From contig NZ_BJUB01000001.1 in the NCBI RefSeq assembly GCF_007989805.1, forward strand, positions 558,001 through 622,000: a DNA stretch of 64,000 nucleotides. The letters run 5' to 3'. Shown in pieces: positions 43,984-53,293 of this stretch. The position numbers and the translations under genes are program-made. The DNA comes from Cellulomonas xylanilytica (lineage in GTDB: Bacteria; Actinomycetota; Actinomycetes; Actinomycetales; Cellulomonadaceae). Position 1 is the first letter of the stretch. Each line of letters opens with the position of its first letter. The notes below the pieces were generated by a model. The model made no database searches. It was not told the origin of the DNA and saw only the letters and a program-made list of their open reading frames with translations.

Positions 43984-44997
43984 ATGGCCGCCCAGATCGC
44001 CCCCGCAGAGCGCCTGCTCAACCTCGTCATCGCCCTGGTGAACACCGCCGGGCGCATGACGAAGGAGCAGGTGCGCACCAGCGTCGCCGGGTACCAGGAG
44101 GCACCGTCCGACGACGCCTTCGAGCGGATGTTCGAGCGGGACAAGGACACGCTGCGCGACCTCGGCATCCCGATCCTGACCGTCACGGACGCCGGGCACG
44201 GGGACGACATCGGGTACCGGGTCGACCTGGACGCGTACGCGCTGCCCGCGCTCGAGCTGACCGCCGCCGAGCTGGGCGTGCTCGCGATGGCGGCGCAGGT
44301 CTGGCAGGACCAGGCGGTCCGCGCCGACACCACGCGGGCACTGACCAAGCTGCGGGCGGTCGGGGACGCCCCGGAGTCGACGGACCTCGTCGCCGGCCTG
44401 GCCCCCCGGGTGCGGGCCGGCGGGGGTGCGTTCGGGCCGCTGGTGGACGCCGTGCAGGCTCGCCAGGCCGTCCGCTTCACGTACCGCGCGGCCACCACCG
44501 GCGAGGTGCGGGAGCGCACCGTCGAGCCGTGGAAGCTGCTCGCACGCCGTGGCGGCTGGGTGCTCGTGGGCCGCGACCGCGACCGCGACGCCAGCCGGTC
44601 GTTCCGGCTGAGCCGTATGGAGGGCTCGGTCCGGACGGTCGGTGAGCCCGGCTCGTTCACGGCCCCGTCGGCGGACGAGCTCGCGGAGGCGCTGCAGACG
44701 TGGGGGAGCGGGCCGGAGCGGATCGCGACGCTCGCGATCCTGCCGGAACGGGCCAGCGCACCGCGCGCCCGTGCCGTGCTCGCGCCTCCCGGCGAGCCGG
44801 ACCGGTCCGGCGACCCAGTGCTCGCGCAGCGCGACCTCGTGCACGTGCCGTTCCGGGCCGAGTGGGAGCTTGCCGAGGAGCTCGTCGGCTACGGCGACGC
44901 GGTCGTGGTGCTGGCACCGCCCGGACTGCGGCAGTCCGTGCTGCACCTCCTGCGCACGGCCGCGACGCTCGACCAGGGGGTGGACGGCGATGGCTGA
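43984..44997 (+). CDS. pafB: WYL-domain transcriptional regulator PafB
   Basis: A 337-residue regulator. The N-terminal winged-helix part is ERLLNLVIALVNTAGRMTKEQ. The WYL domain reads VRFTYRAATTGEVRERTVEPWKLLARRGGWVLVG near residue 161, so the WYL motif itself is degenerate, followed by a WCX extension. With PafC it forms the heterodimeric activator of the DNA-damage response in mycobacteria. TACGGT at 43970-43975 is eight bases before the ATG. pafC begins inside its last codons. No pafA or pup is adjacent. Confidence 0.92.
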   Translation: MAAQIAPAERLLNLVIALVNTAGRMTKEQVRTSVAGYQEAPSDDAFERMFERDKDTLRDLGIPILTVTDAGHGDDIGYRVDLDAYALPALELTAAELGVLAMAAQVWQDQAVRADTTRALTKLRAVGDAPESTDLVAGLAPRVRAGGGAFGPLVDAVQARQAVRFTYRAATTGEVRERTVEPWKLLARRGGWVLVGRDRDRDASRSFRLSRMEGSVRTVGEPGSFTAPSADELAEALQTWGSGPERIATLAILPERASAPRARAVLAPPGEPDRSGDPVLAQRDLVHVPFRAEWELAEELVGYGDAVVVLAPPGLRQSVLHLLRTAATLDQGVDGDG

Positions 44998-45952
44998 GCG
45001 GGCGAGCGACCGGCTGCTGCGGATGCTCGGCATGATCACCTACCTGGACCGCCACGAGGGCGTCCCGGTGGAGGCGATCGCCGAGCAGTTCGGCGTGAGC
45101 ACGCGCCAGGTCATGGACGACATCGACACCCTGTGGGTCACCGGCACCCCCGGGTACTACCCGCACGACCTCATCGACTTCGACGCGGCGTCCTACGAGC
45201 AGGGCGTGGTCCGCCTCACCGAGTCGCGGGGGATGACGCGGCCGCTGCGCCTCGGTGCGCGCGAGGCGGTCGCCCTCGTGGCCGCCCTGCGCGCCGTCGA
45301 GGCGGCGCTCGGCGACGCGATGGACCCGGAGCGCGCCGACGTCCTGCGCTCCGCCCTGGCCAAGCTGACCGCCGCGACGGGTGACGCGGCCGCCGCCGTC
45401 GACGTGCAGCTCGCGGTCGACGCCGCTCCCGACGTGGCGGCGGCGGTGGCCACCGCGCTGCGGCACGGTCGCCGGCTGCACCTGCGGTACGTCAACGCGT
45501 CCGACGTGACCACCGAGCGCGACGTCGACCCGATCCGCCTGGTCACCGACGACGAGCGCTCCTACCTGCTGGCGTGGTGCCGGCTCGTGGACGGGGAGCG
45601 CCTCTTCCGGGTGGACCGCGTGCTGTCCGCCGAGGTCCTCGACGCCGACGCGGAGGACCACCAGGTCCGGCCCGGCGCCGAGGTGTTCTCACCGGGCCCG
45701 GAGGGCGAGCTGGTCACCCTCCACCTGACCAGCCGCGCGCGGTGGGTCGCCGAGACGACGCCCGTCGACGCGGTGCGCAACCTGGACGACGGGTCGTTCG
45801 AGGTGGACGTCCGCGTGGTCCAGCACGCCTGGCTGCGGCACCTGGTGCTCCAGGTGGCGGACGACGTGCTCGAGATCCGGCCCGCGCGCATCGCGCAGGA
45901 GGTGGCGGCCGCCGCACGCGCCGCGTTGCGCGCCTACGGGGAGACGATCTGA
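44990..45952 (+). CDS. pafC: WYL-domain transcriptional regulator PafC
   Basis: A 320-residue partner of PafB. The winged helix (RLLRMLGMITYLDRHEGVPVEAIAEQFGV, DNA-contact helix near residue 36) is followed by a WYL domain: LHLRYVNASDVTTERDVDPIRLVTDDERSYLLAWC near 163. A WCX tail runs from about 240 (VTLHLTSRARWVAE). The overlap of eight bases with pafB fits production of a heterodimer in equal amounts. It opens the pafC-tatA-tatC-helY neighbourhood known from mycobacteria. Confidence 0.92.
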   Translation: MAERASDRLLRMLGMITYLDRHEGVPVEAIAEQFGVSTRQVMDDIDTLWVTGTPGYYPHDLIDFDAASYEQGVVRLTESRGMTRPLRLGAREAVALVAALRAVEAALGDAMDPERADVLRSALAKLTAATGDAAAAVDVQLAVDAAPDVAAAVATALRHGRRLHLRYVNASDVTTERDVDPIRLVTDDERSYLLAWCRLVDGERLFRVDRVLSAEVLDADAEDHQVRPGAEVFSPGPEGELVTLHLTSRARWVAETTPVDAVRNLDDGSFEVDVRVVQHAWLRHLVLQVADDVLEIRPARIAQEVAAAARAALRAYGETI

Positions 45953-45954
45953 CG

Positions 45955-46278
45955 ATGCTCTGGTTCTCGGTCTGGACGGTGCTGGTCCTCGCGACGCTCG
46001 GTGGGGCGTTCCTGCTCGGCCGCAGCCTGTGGCGCTCCACGGTCGCGCTCGGCCACGAGCTGTCGCGCGCGGCGGACGTGACGGCGCAGCTGGCGGACCG
46101 GGTCGACGAGCTCCAGGCGGCTGCCGGGACCCGGGACACCGGCTCCACGCTGTTCGCCGACCGCGACGTGCTGCGTGCCCGACGCGACGCGCTGCGCGAG
46201 GCCGCCGCCGGCCGGCGCGCCGAGCGCGAGCAGCGCCACGTAGCCACGCGGCTGCGGTGGCAGGCGTTCTGGCGCTAG
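45955..46278 (+). CDS. Small membrane-anchored coiled-coil protein between pafC and tatA
   Basis: A 107-residue protein that I do not recognise. It has one N-terminal helix (FSVWTVLVLATLGGAFLLG, about 4-22). A heptad-like region follows (LGHELSRAADVTAQLADRVDELQAAAG), then an Arg-rich tail with DVLRARRDALREAAAGRRAEREQRHVATRL. Orientation with the tail in the cytoplasm is likely. The ATG lies two bases after the pafC stop, so it is in the same transcript. Its place before tatA is suggestive only; no Tat motif is seen. Confidence 0.7.
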   Translation: MLWFSVWTVLVLATLGGAFLLGRSLWRSTVALGHELSRAADVTAQLADRVDELQAAAGTRDTGSTLFADRDVLRARRDALREAAAGRRAEREQRHVATRLRWQAFWR

Positions 46279-46351
46279 CGGCCTGCGCTGCATCCCCAGG
46301 TGACGCGGGTAGGATCACCCGGTCATCGAGATTCCGACGGAGGACCCTGAC

Positions 46352-46678
46352 GTGTTCCGGAACATCAGCGCCTGGCACGTGGTGATCGTGCTGCTCGTGG
46401 TCGTCCTGCTCTTCGGCGCGAAGCGGCTGCCCGACCTGGCCAAGAGCGTCGGCCAGTCGATGAAGATCTTCAAGCACGAGGTCAAGGACCTGCGGGACGA
46501 CGACGCCCCCGCGACGACCACGACCACCACCACGACGGCGGTGCCCCCGGTCGCCCCCTCCGGCGTGACGCCGGTCGGCGCCCCGCCCGCCGTCCCGCCC
46601 ACGGTCGACCCTCAGTACGTGACCCCCGTCCGGCCCGTCACGGAGCCGTCCGAGGGCAACGCCCCGCCGAAGGCCTGA
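46352..46678 (+). CDS. tatA: Sec-independent translocase subunit TatA
   Basis: A 108-residue pore-forming subunit of the twin-arginine export system. The N-terminal helix is ISAWHVVIVLLVVVLLFGAKRLPDLA with the conserved FGAKRLP hinge, then the amphipathic helix SVGQSMKIFKHEVKDL. The tail is low-complexity, with eight threonines in a row near residue 55 and then Pro-rich text. GTG start with GGAGG eight bases away; TAGGAT at 46310-46315 is the likely -10. tatC follows after seven bases. Confidence 0.95.
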   Translation: MFRNISAWHVVIVLLVVVLLFGAKRLPDLAKSVGQSMKIFKHEVKDLRDDDAPATTTTTTTTAVPPVAPSGVTPVGAPPAVPPTVDPQYVTPVRPVTEPSEGNAPPKA

Positions 46679-46685
46679 CCGTCAC

Positions 46686-47504
46686 GTGAACGCACGCCGC
46701 GGGGATGAGCCCGGCGGCCGGATGCCGCTGCGCGCACATCTGGTCGAGCTGCGCCGACGCGTGTTCCTGGCCGCGCTCGGTGTCGTGGTGGGTGCGGTCA
46801 TCGGGTGGTTCCTCTACGACCCCGTCTTCACGGCGCTCCAGCGGCCGATCGAGCTCGTCGCCGCCGAGCGTGACGACCTCATCACGCTCAACTTCGCCGG
46901 CATCGCGACGTCGTTCGACATGCGCGTCAAGGTGTCGTTCTTCCTCGGCGTGATCCTGTCGAGCCCGTGGTGGCTGTACCAGTTCTGGGCCTTCGTCACG
47001 CCCGGCCTGACCCGTCGGGAGCGCGGCTACGCCATCGGGTTCGTGGCGGTGGCCGTGCCGCTGTTCCTCGCGGGCGCGTTCATGGCCTGGTGGGTGCTGC
47101 CCAACGCGGTGCGGCTGCTCACCGAGTTCACACCCACCGGTGCGACGAACATCATCGACGCCCAGACGTACCTCGGGTTCGTCATGCGGATCATGCTCGC
47201 GTTCGGCATCGCGTTCCTGCTGCCCATCATCATGGTCGCGCTCAACTTCGCCGGGATCGGCACGGCGGCCACCTGGCGCAAGGGCTGGCGCTGGGCGGTG
47301 CTGCTGTCCTTCGTGTTCGCCGCGATCGTGACCCCCACGCCCGACGCGATCACCATGCTCGCCGTCGCGATCCCGATGAGCGCGCTGTACTTCCTGGCTC
47401 TCGGCGTGTGCGTCCTGCACGACCGCCGCGTCGATCGCCGGCGGGTGGCCGCCGGGCTGCCGCGGCTGGACGGGACCATGGCCGACGAGCCGGGCACCGC
47501 GTGA
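46686..47504 (+). CDS. tatC: Sec-independent translocase subunit TatC
   Basis: A 272-residue six-helix receptor for twin-arginine signal peptides. The N-terminal signature MPLRAHLVELRRRVFLAALG near residue 14 has the conserved HL.ELR. SPWWLYQFWAFVTPGLTRRER near 98 holds the F..P.L..E-like loop, and IVTPTPDAITML near 216 the conserved late proline text. tatB is absent, as in many actinobacteria with it encoded elsewhere. GTG start; the stop overlaps the lipid kinase gene. Confidence 0.96.
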   Translation: MNARRGDEPGGRMPLRAHLVELRRRVFLAALGVVVGAVIGWFLYDPVFTALQRPIELVAAERDDLITLNFAGIATSFDMRVKVSFFLGVILSSPWWLYQFWAFVTPGLTRRERGYAIGFVAVAVPLFLAGAFMAWWVLPNAVRLLTEFTPTGATNIIDAQTYLGFVMRIMLAFGIAFLLPIIMVALNFAGIGTAATWRKGWRWAVLLSFVFAAIVTPTPDAITMLAVAIPMSALYFLALGVCVLHDRRVDRRRVAAGLPRLDGTMADEPGTA

Positions 47505-48415
47505 TCCACCTCGGTCTGGTCATCAACCCGACCGCGGGCAGGGGCCGTGGCACGCAGGCCGGTCGACGGGTGCACGAGCTCCTGCGGGCACGCGGCCACA
47601 AGGTCGAGGACCTCTCGGCGGTCACCCTCGCGCAGGCGACCGACCGGGCGCGTGCCGCGGCGGTACAGGGTCTCGACGCGCTGGTCGTGGTCGGCGGCGA
47701 CGGGATGGTGCACCTCGGCGTCAACGTCGTGGCCGGGACCGGTCTGCCGCTGGGCGTCGTCGCCGCAGGCACTGGGAACGACATCGCCCGCAGCCTCGCG
47801 CTCCCACGCGGGGACGTCGAGGCGTCGGTCGCCGCCGTCGAGCGGGGTCTGCTCGACGGTCCTCGGCGCGTGGACGCCGTCCGGGTCGGGTCGCCGGAGC
47901 ACGCGGCCCACGAGTGGTATCTGGGCGTGCTGTCGTGCGGGTTCGACGCGGCGATCAACGCGCGCGCCAACGAGATGACCTGGCCGAAGGGGGCCGGCCG
48001 CTACGTGCGGGCGCTGCTCGCCGAGCTGGGCACGTTCCAGCCGTACGGGTACCGCGTGACGCTGGACGACGTGGTGTGGGAGTCGGCGGGCACCCTGGTC
48101 GCGGTCGCCAACACGCCGTGGTTCGGGGGCGGCTTCCAGATCGCCCCGGACGCGCGGGTCGACGACGGCCTGCTCGACGTCGTCGTCGCGGGTCCGTTCA
48201 CCAAGCCGGGCATCATGAAGATCTTCCCGGGCATCCCGCAGGGCAGGCACATCGGCCACCCCGCGGTCGAGGTCCACCGCAGCCGGTCCGTGCTGATCGA
48301 GCCGCTCGCCGACCTCGGGCCGGTGCCACCCGTCGCGTTCGGGGACGGGGAGCGCATCGGTCCGCTTCCCCTGCGAGTCACCGTCGACCCCGGAGCGCTC
48401 TCGGTCCTGTGCTGA
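47501..48415 (+). CDS. Diacylglycerol kinase-family lipid kinase
   Basis: A 304-residue DagK/YegS-type kinase. LVINPTAGRGRG near residue 6 and the nucleotide loop VVVGGDGMVHLGVNVV near 65 (GGDGT in most relatives, here GGDGM) are followed by AAGTGNDIARSLALP near 86. VLSCGFDAAINARANEM near 145 opens the second domain, with NTPWFGGGFQIAPDARVDDGLLDV near 205. It probably phosphorylates diacylglycerol or a related lipid at the membrane. GTG overlaps the tatC stop. The exact lipid is unknown. Confidence 0.9.
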   Translation: MIHLGLVINPTAGRGRGTQAGRRVHELLRARGHKVEDLSAVTLAQATDRARAAAVQGLDALVVVGGDGMVHLGVNVVAGTGLPLGVVAAGTGNDIARSLALPRGDVEASVAAVERGLLDGPRRVDAVRVGSPEHAAHEWYLGVLSCGFDAAINARANEMTWPKGAGRYVRALLAELGTFQPYGYRVTLDDVVWESAGTLVAVANTPWFGGGFQIAPDARVDDGLLDVVVAGPFTKPGIMKIFPGIPQGRHIGHPAVEVHRSRSVLIEPLADLGPVPPVAFGDGERIGPLPLRVTVDPGALSVLC

Positions 48416-48462
48416 GCGCGCCGCGGGAGTGCGTCGGACGGTGGTGTGCCTAGGGTGTGCAG

Positions 48463-51327
48463 GTGGTATCCCGCTCCCGGAGATCCGTCCCGCCGTCCTC
48501 GTCTCGCAGCGCGAGCGCCCCGCCGGCCGAGCCGTCACCGGCGGAGCGGTACGCCGCGGCCCGGCGGCGCGCGGAGATCGACCGCAGCGAGCTCGGGCAG
48601 TTCCGCGAGCTCCTCGGCTTCCCCCTGGACCCGTTCCAGATCGACGCCTGCCAGGCGCTGGAGCGGGGGAGCGGCGTGCTCGTCGCCGCACCGACCGGGG
48701 CCGGCAAGACGGTGGTCGGGGAGTTCGCCGTGCACCTCGCGCTGGCCGCCGGCCGCAAGGCCTTCTACACGACGCCCATCAAGGCCCTGTCCAACCAGAA
48801 GTACTCGGACCTGGTGCGCCGCTACGGTGCCGACCAGGTCGGGCTGCTGACCGGGGACACCACGATCAACGGCGACGCGCCCGTCGTCGTCATGACCACC
48901 GAGGTCCTGCGCAACATGCTCTACGCGGGCTCGACCGCCCTGCAGGGTCTCGGGTTCGTGGTCATGGACGAGGTGCACTACCTCGCCGACCGCTTCCGCG
49001 GCCCGGTGTGGGAAGAGGTGATCATCCACCTCACCGACGACGTGCAGCTGGTCTCGCTGTCCGCCACCGTGTCGAACGCGGAGGAGTTCGGCGACTGGCT
49101 GTCGACGGTGCGCGGCGACACGGCCGTGGTGGTCAGCGAGCACCGGCCTGTCCCGCTGGGCCAGCACGTCCTCGTGCACGGGGACCTGCTGGACCTGTAC
49201 GCGGGCCACGTGGACCCGACCGCGCCCGGGGTCGACCCGCCGATCAACCCCGACCTGACCCACCTGCTGCGGCGCAGCAACCGCGAGGAGGTCGGCCAGC
49301 CGCGGCGCGGTCCGCGCGACCGGGGCGGACGGCAGCGTCCCGGCGCACGTCCGGGCGGAGGTCGTCCGACGCCGAGGTTCGCGGTGGTCGACGCGCTCGA
49401 CCGCGACGGCCTGCTCCCGGCGATCGTCTTCATCTTCTCCCGGGCCGGGTGCCAGGGCGCCGTGCAGCAGTGCCTGGCCGCCGGCGTGCGGCTCACCACC
49501 CCGGCCGAGGTCTCCGAGATCCGCCGGATCGTCGAGGAGCGCTGCGCCGCCGTCCCGCCCGAGGACCTCGACGTGCTCGGCTACTGGGAGTTCAGCGACG
49601 CGCTCCAGCGCGGGCTCGCCGCGCACCACGCCGGGATGCTGCCGCTGTTCAAGGAGACCGTGGAGGACCTCTTCTCCCGCGGCCTGGTCAAGGTCGTGTT
49701 CGCCACCGAGACGCTCGCGCTCGGCATCAACATGCCCGCGCGGTCCGTGGTCATGGAGAAGCTGGTCAAGTGGGACGGGTCGAACCACGTCGACGTCACG
49801 CCCGGCGAGTACACGCAGCTGACCGGACGGGCGGGTCGGCGGGGGATCGACACGGAGGGCCATGCGGTGGTCGTCGCGCACCCCGGCCTGGACCCCGTGC
49901 AGCTGGCCGGCCTGGCCTCCAAGCGGCTGTACCCGCTGCGCTCGAGCTTCCGGCCGACGTACAACATGGCCGTCAACCTGGTGGCCCAGGTGGGCCGCGA
50001 CCGCGCGCGAGAGGTCCTCGAGACGTCCTTCGCGCAGTTCCAGGCCGACCGGGGCGTGGTCGGCCTCGCGAGGCAGGCACAGGGCCACGCAGAGGCCCTG
50101 GAGGGGTACGCACGCGCGATGGTGTGCCACCAGGGCGACTTCGCGGAGTACGCGGCGCTCCGGCGCGAGATCACCGCGCGCGAGAAGGACCTGACCCGCG
50201 CCGAGGCGTCCGCCCGACGTGCCGAGGTGGCACGCACGCTCGAGGGCCTGCGGGTCGGCGACGTGCTGGAGATCCCGATCGGGCGGCGGTCGGGGCACGC
50301 GGTCGTCATCGACCCCGGGGGCGCTGCCGGGTTCGACGGGCCGAAGCCGACCGTGCTGACCATCGACCGGCAGGTGCGCAAGCTCACCGTCGCGGACGTC
50401 GGGACGGGCGTCAGCACCGTGGGGTTCCTGCGCGTGCCGAAGGGGTTCTCGGCCCGGGTGCCCGCCGCCCGTCGCGACCTCGCCGCCGCGCTGCGGTCCT
50501 CCGTCGGCACGGGGACCGGACCGACGCGCAAGGACCGGCCGAAGGGCAACCGTCGTGCCGCGCAGGACGACGCCGAGATCGCCGCCCTGCGCCGCCGGCT
50601 CCGGGCGCACCCGTGCCACAGCTGCCCCGACCGCGAGGAGCACGCCCGCTGGGCGGAGCGCTGGGCGCGGCTGTCCAGCGAGCACGACGCCCTCGTCGCG
50701 CGCATCGCCGGCCGGACGGGTTCCATCGCCGCCGTGTTCGACCGCATCTGCGACATCCTGCTGCGGCTCGGCTACCTGGAGACCACGACCGACGACGCCG
50801 GGCGCGGGGCGCTGCAGGTGACCGACGACGGCCGGTGGCTGCGGCGGCTCTACGCGGAGAACGACCTGCTCCTGGCCGAGTGCCTGCGTCGCGGCGTCTT
50901 CGACGAGCTCGACGCCCCGGGGCTCGCCGCAGCGGTCTCGACCCTCGTGTACCGGTCCCGCCGCGACGACCAGGCCGAGCCGCGCATCCCGGGCGGCCCG
51001 AGCAGCCGGCTGGGCGTCGCGCTCGACGGCTGCGTCCGGGCATGGTCGGAGCTGGACGACCTCGAGACGGCGCACAAGGTGGAGACCATCCAGCCGCTGG
51101 ACGCCGGCCTGGTGGAGGCGGTGCACCGGTGGGCCGCGGGGCGGAGCCTCGACGCGGTCCTCAAGGGCGGCGAGCTGTCCGCGGGCGACTTCGTGCGGTG
51201 GTGCAAGCAGGTCATCGACGTGCTCGACCAGGTCTCCCAGGCGGCACCGCACCAGCGGCTGCGGACCACCGCCCGCCAGGCCGTCGACGCCCTCCGGCGC
51301 GGGGTCGTGGCGTACTCGTCGGTCTAG
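48463..51327 (+). CDS. helY: Ski2/Mtr4-like DEVH-box helicase HelY
   Basis: A protein of about 954 residues. Walker A is VAAPTGAGKTVVGEFAVHLA near residue 76, the DEVH box is VVMDEVHYLADRFRGP near 168, motif III is SLSATVSNAEEF, and motif VI is [15 protein letters not shown] near 452. An Arg/Gly/Pro-rich insert (around 285-305) separates the RecA lobes. The C-terminal DSHCT domain ends the protein. It is the homologue of mycobacterial HelY, which also follows tatC. GTG 48463 is favoured because TAGGGT (48451-48456) is six bases upstream; GTG 48457 is also possible. Confidence 0.92.
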   Translation: MVSRSRRSVPPSSSRSASAPPAEPSPAERYAAARRRAEIDRSELGQFRELLGFPLDPFQIDACQALERGSGVLVAAPTGAGKTVVGEFAVHLALAAGRKAFYTTPIKALSNQKYSDLVRRYGADQVGLLTGDTTINGDAPVVVMTTEVLRNMLYAGSTALQGLGFVVMDEVHYLADRFRGPVWEEVIIHLTDDVQLVSLSATVSNAEEFGDWLSTVRGDTAVVVSEHRPVPLGQHVLVHGDLLDLYAGHVDPTAPGVDPPINPDLTHLLRRSNREEVGQPRRGPRDRGGRQRPGARPGGGRPTPRFAVVDALDRDGLLPAIVFIFSRAGCQGAVQQCLAAGVRLTTPAEVSEIRRIVEERCAAVPPEDLDVLGYWEFSDALQRGLAAHHAGMLPLFKETVEDLFSRGLVKVVFATETLALGINMPARSVVMEKLVKWDGSNHVDVTPGEYTQLTGRAGRRGIDTEGHAVVVAHPGLDPVQLAGLASKRLYPLRSSFRPTYNMAVNLVAQVGRDRAREVLETSFAQFQADRGVVGLARQAQGHAEALEGYARAMVCHQGDFAEYAALRREITAREKDLTRAEASARRAEVARTLEGLRVGDVLEIPIGRRSGHAVVIDPGGAAGFDGPKPTVLTIDRQVRKLTVADVGTGVSTVGFLRVPKGFSARVPAARRDLAAALRSSVGTGTGPTRKDRPKGNRRAAQDDAEIAALRRRLRAHPCHSCPDREEHARWAERWARLSSEHDALVARIAGRTGSIAAVFDRICDILLRLGYLETTTDDAGRGALQVTDDGRWLRRLYAENDLLLAECLRRGVFDELDAPGLAAAVSTLVYRSRRDDQAEPRIPGGPSSRLGVALDGCVRAWSELDDLETAHKVETIQPLDAGLVEAVHRWAAGRSLDAVLKGGELSAGDFVRWCKQVIDVLDQVSQAAPHQRLRTTARQAVDALRRGVVAYSSV

Positions 51328-51401
51328 CGCCGGGCGTTCACCCGGGCACGTGTCCGGTTCGGGGCGCTTCGTCGTACTGACCTGCCCTATCGTGTGCCTC
51401 T

Positions 51402-53030
51402 GTGAGCTCGACCCTGTACCGGCACGGCGTGGTGCACTCCGCCGCCGACCCCTTCGCCGAGGCGCTGCTCGTGGACGACGGCACGGTCGTCTGGCTGGGC
51501 GCGGACGACACCGCCGACGGCATGGTGTCGCGCGCCGACGAGGTGGTCGACCTCGACGGGGCGCTGGTGGCACCCGGCTTCGTCGACGCGCACGTCCACG
51601 TCCTGGAGACCGGGCTCGCCCTGGAGTCGGTCGACCTGTCGCCCGAGGGCGGTGTGCACTCGCTGGCGGACGCCCTCGACGCCGTGCACCGGGCCGCGCG
51701 CGCCAGGACGTCGGAGGCGCCCGTGCTCGGCTTCGGCTGGGACGAGCTGCGCTGGACGGAGGGCCGGCCGCCCACGCGTGAGGAGCTCGACGCCGCGGCG
51801 GGCGGGGCACCGGTCTACCTCGCGCGCGTCGACGTGCACTCCGCGGTGGTGTCGAGCGCCCTCTCGGACGCCGCGGGCCTCGACCGGCTGCCGGGCTGGA
51901 GCTACGACGGCCGGGTCGAACGGGACGCCCACCACGCCGCGCGCGACGCCGCCCGCCAGGTGAGCCCGGAGCGGCGGACCGCCCTGTACCGCCGCGCGCT
52001 CGAGCACGCGGCGGCCCGCGGCGTCGTGTCCGTGCACGAGCACTCGGCACCGTCCATCGACACCCGGGCCGGGCTGGTCGAGCTGCTGAAGCTGACCGCC
52101 GACGCCGCCGGCGGGCTGCCGCACCTCGTGGCCTACCGCGGCGAGCAGTGCGTCACGGTCGACGACGCACGCGAGATCCTCGCGGCGATCCCGGGCCTAA
52201 CCGGCATCGGCGGGGACCTCAACGTCGACGGCTCGATCGGCTCGCACACCGCCGCCGTCCGCTCGCCGTACACCGACGCACCGGACACCTCGGGCGTGCT
52301 CTACCTGACCGCCGAGCAGATCTGCAACCACCTCACCGCGGTGACCCGCGCGGGCGTGCAGGGCGGTTTCCACGTGATCGGCGACCGCGCGATGGACGAG
52401 CTCCTGCTCGGCCTGCGCGCCGCCGTGGACGTCGAGGGTCCGGACGCCATCGCGCGGATGGGCCACCGGCTGGAGCACGCCGAGATGGTCGACGCGCCGA
52501 CGCTCGCGGCGCTCGTGCTGCTGGGCGTCCGGCTCAGCATGCAGCCCGCGTTCGACGCGGCGTGGGGCGGTCCCGACGGCATGTACGCGACCCGGCTCGG
52601 TGCGGGGCGTGCCGCTGCGCTCAACCCTCTCGCCGACCTGGCCGCCGCGGGCGTGCCACTCGCGTTCGGGTCCGACTCGCCGGTGACCGCGGTGGACCCG
52701 TGGGCGGGCGTCCGGGCGGCCGTCCGGCACCGCGCCGTCGACCAGCGGATCTCCGCACGAGCGGCGTTCCGGGCGTCCACCCGGGGCGGCTGGCGGGTAG
52801 CGGGGCTCGACCACACGGGCGCCGGTGAGCTGCGCGTGGGCGCACCTGCCCACCTCGCGGTCTGGCGGGCGGACAGCCTCACGGTGCAGGCCGCCGAGGG
52901 GCAGTTCTCCTCCTGGAGCACCGACGCGCGGGCCGGCATCCCGCTGCTGCCCGACCTGGGACCCGACGTGCCGGAGCCGGTCTGCCTGCGGACGGTCCGC
53001 GCCGGCGTCGTCCTGCACGACGCCCTCTGA
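51402..53030 (+). CDS. YtcJ-like metal-dependent amidohydrolase
   Basis: A 542-residue amidohydrolase of the YtcJ group, often compared to N-substituted formamide deformylases. PGFVDAHVHVLETGL near residue 58 holds the first two metal histidines. DGSIGSHTAAVRSPYTDAPD near 279, HVIGDRAMDELLLG near 325, HRLEHAEMVDAP near 358 and FGSDSPVTAVDPW near 419 carry the other ligands and the catalytic Asp. No signal peptide, so cytoplasmic. TATCGT at 51388-51393 is eight bases before the GTG. The substrate cannot be read. Confidence 0.88.
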   Translation: MSSTLYRHGVVHSAADPFAEALLVDDGTVVWLGADDTADGMVSRADEVVDLDGALVAPGFVDAHVHVLETGLALESVDLSPEGGVHSLADALDAVHRAARARTSEAPVLGFGWDELRWTEGRPPTREELDAAAGGAPVYLARVDVHSAVVSSALSDAAGLDRLPGWSYDGRVERDAHHAARDAARQVSPERRTALYRRALEHAAARGVVSVHEHSAPSIDTRAGLVELLKLTADAAGGLPHLVAYRGEQCVTVDDAREILAAIPGLTGIGGDLNVDGSIGSHTAAVRSPYTDAPDTSGVLYLTAEQICNHLTAVTRAGVQGGFHVIGDRAMDELLLGLRAAVDVEGPDAIARMGHRLEHAEMVDAPTLAALVLLGVRLSMQPAFDAAWGGPDGMYATRLGAGRAAALNPLADLAAAGVPLAFGSDSPVTAVDPWAGVRAAVRHRAVDQRISARAAFRASTRGGWRVAGLDHTGAGELRVGAPAHLAVWRADSLTVQAAEGQFSSWSTDARAGIPLLPDLGPDVPEPVCLRTVRAGVVLHDAL

Positions 53031-53203
53031 GCGGGTCCGTCCGCGGACCGGGTGAAATCTGCGCCGCGCGCCCGCGACCGGATCCGCCCGCTTCGACCGG
53101 ATCTGCCGACACGCGCGACGACACGCCGAGCCGAACCGGTCAGACGGGACCGATGGTGCGCTGATGACCTGCGACTACGGCTCCCACCTGCACCGACGCG
53201 GCC

Positions 53204-53231
53204 TTGACACTCCTGTGGATCTCGGTAGGTT
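53204..53231 (+). promoter_or_regulatory. Strong sigma-70-type promoter 227 bases before lnt
   Basis: TTGACA (53204-53209), a 16-base spacer and TAGGTT (53226-53231) form the closest consensus promoter in the window. Transcription would start near 53238. The rest of the 427-base gap 53031-53457 holds a weak 6-bp hairpin after the amidohydrolase (53034-53049) and the structured region listed next; 53050-53203 shows nothing I can name. Confidence 0.7.
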
Positions 53232-53293
53232 CCTCAGGAGATCCACCGCTGCGGACATGCGTCCAACGACGTCGTCGGCGCCTGTGAGGGCAG

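Noticed and set aside
46500..46600. Threonine and proline codon run in tatA as a frameshift-prone repeat
   Set aside because: The codons are mixed and the frame is open to a normal stop; low-complexity TatA tails are common.
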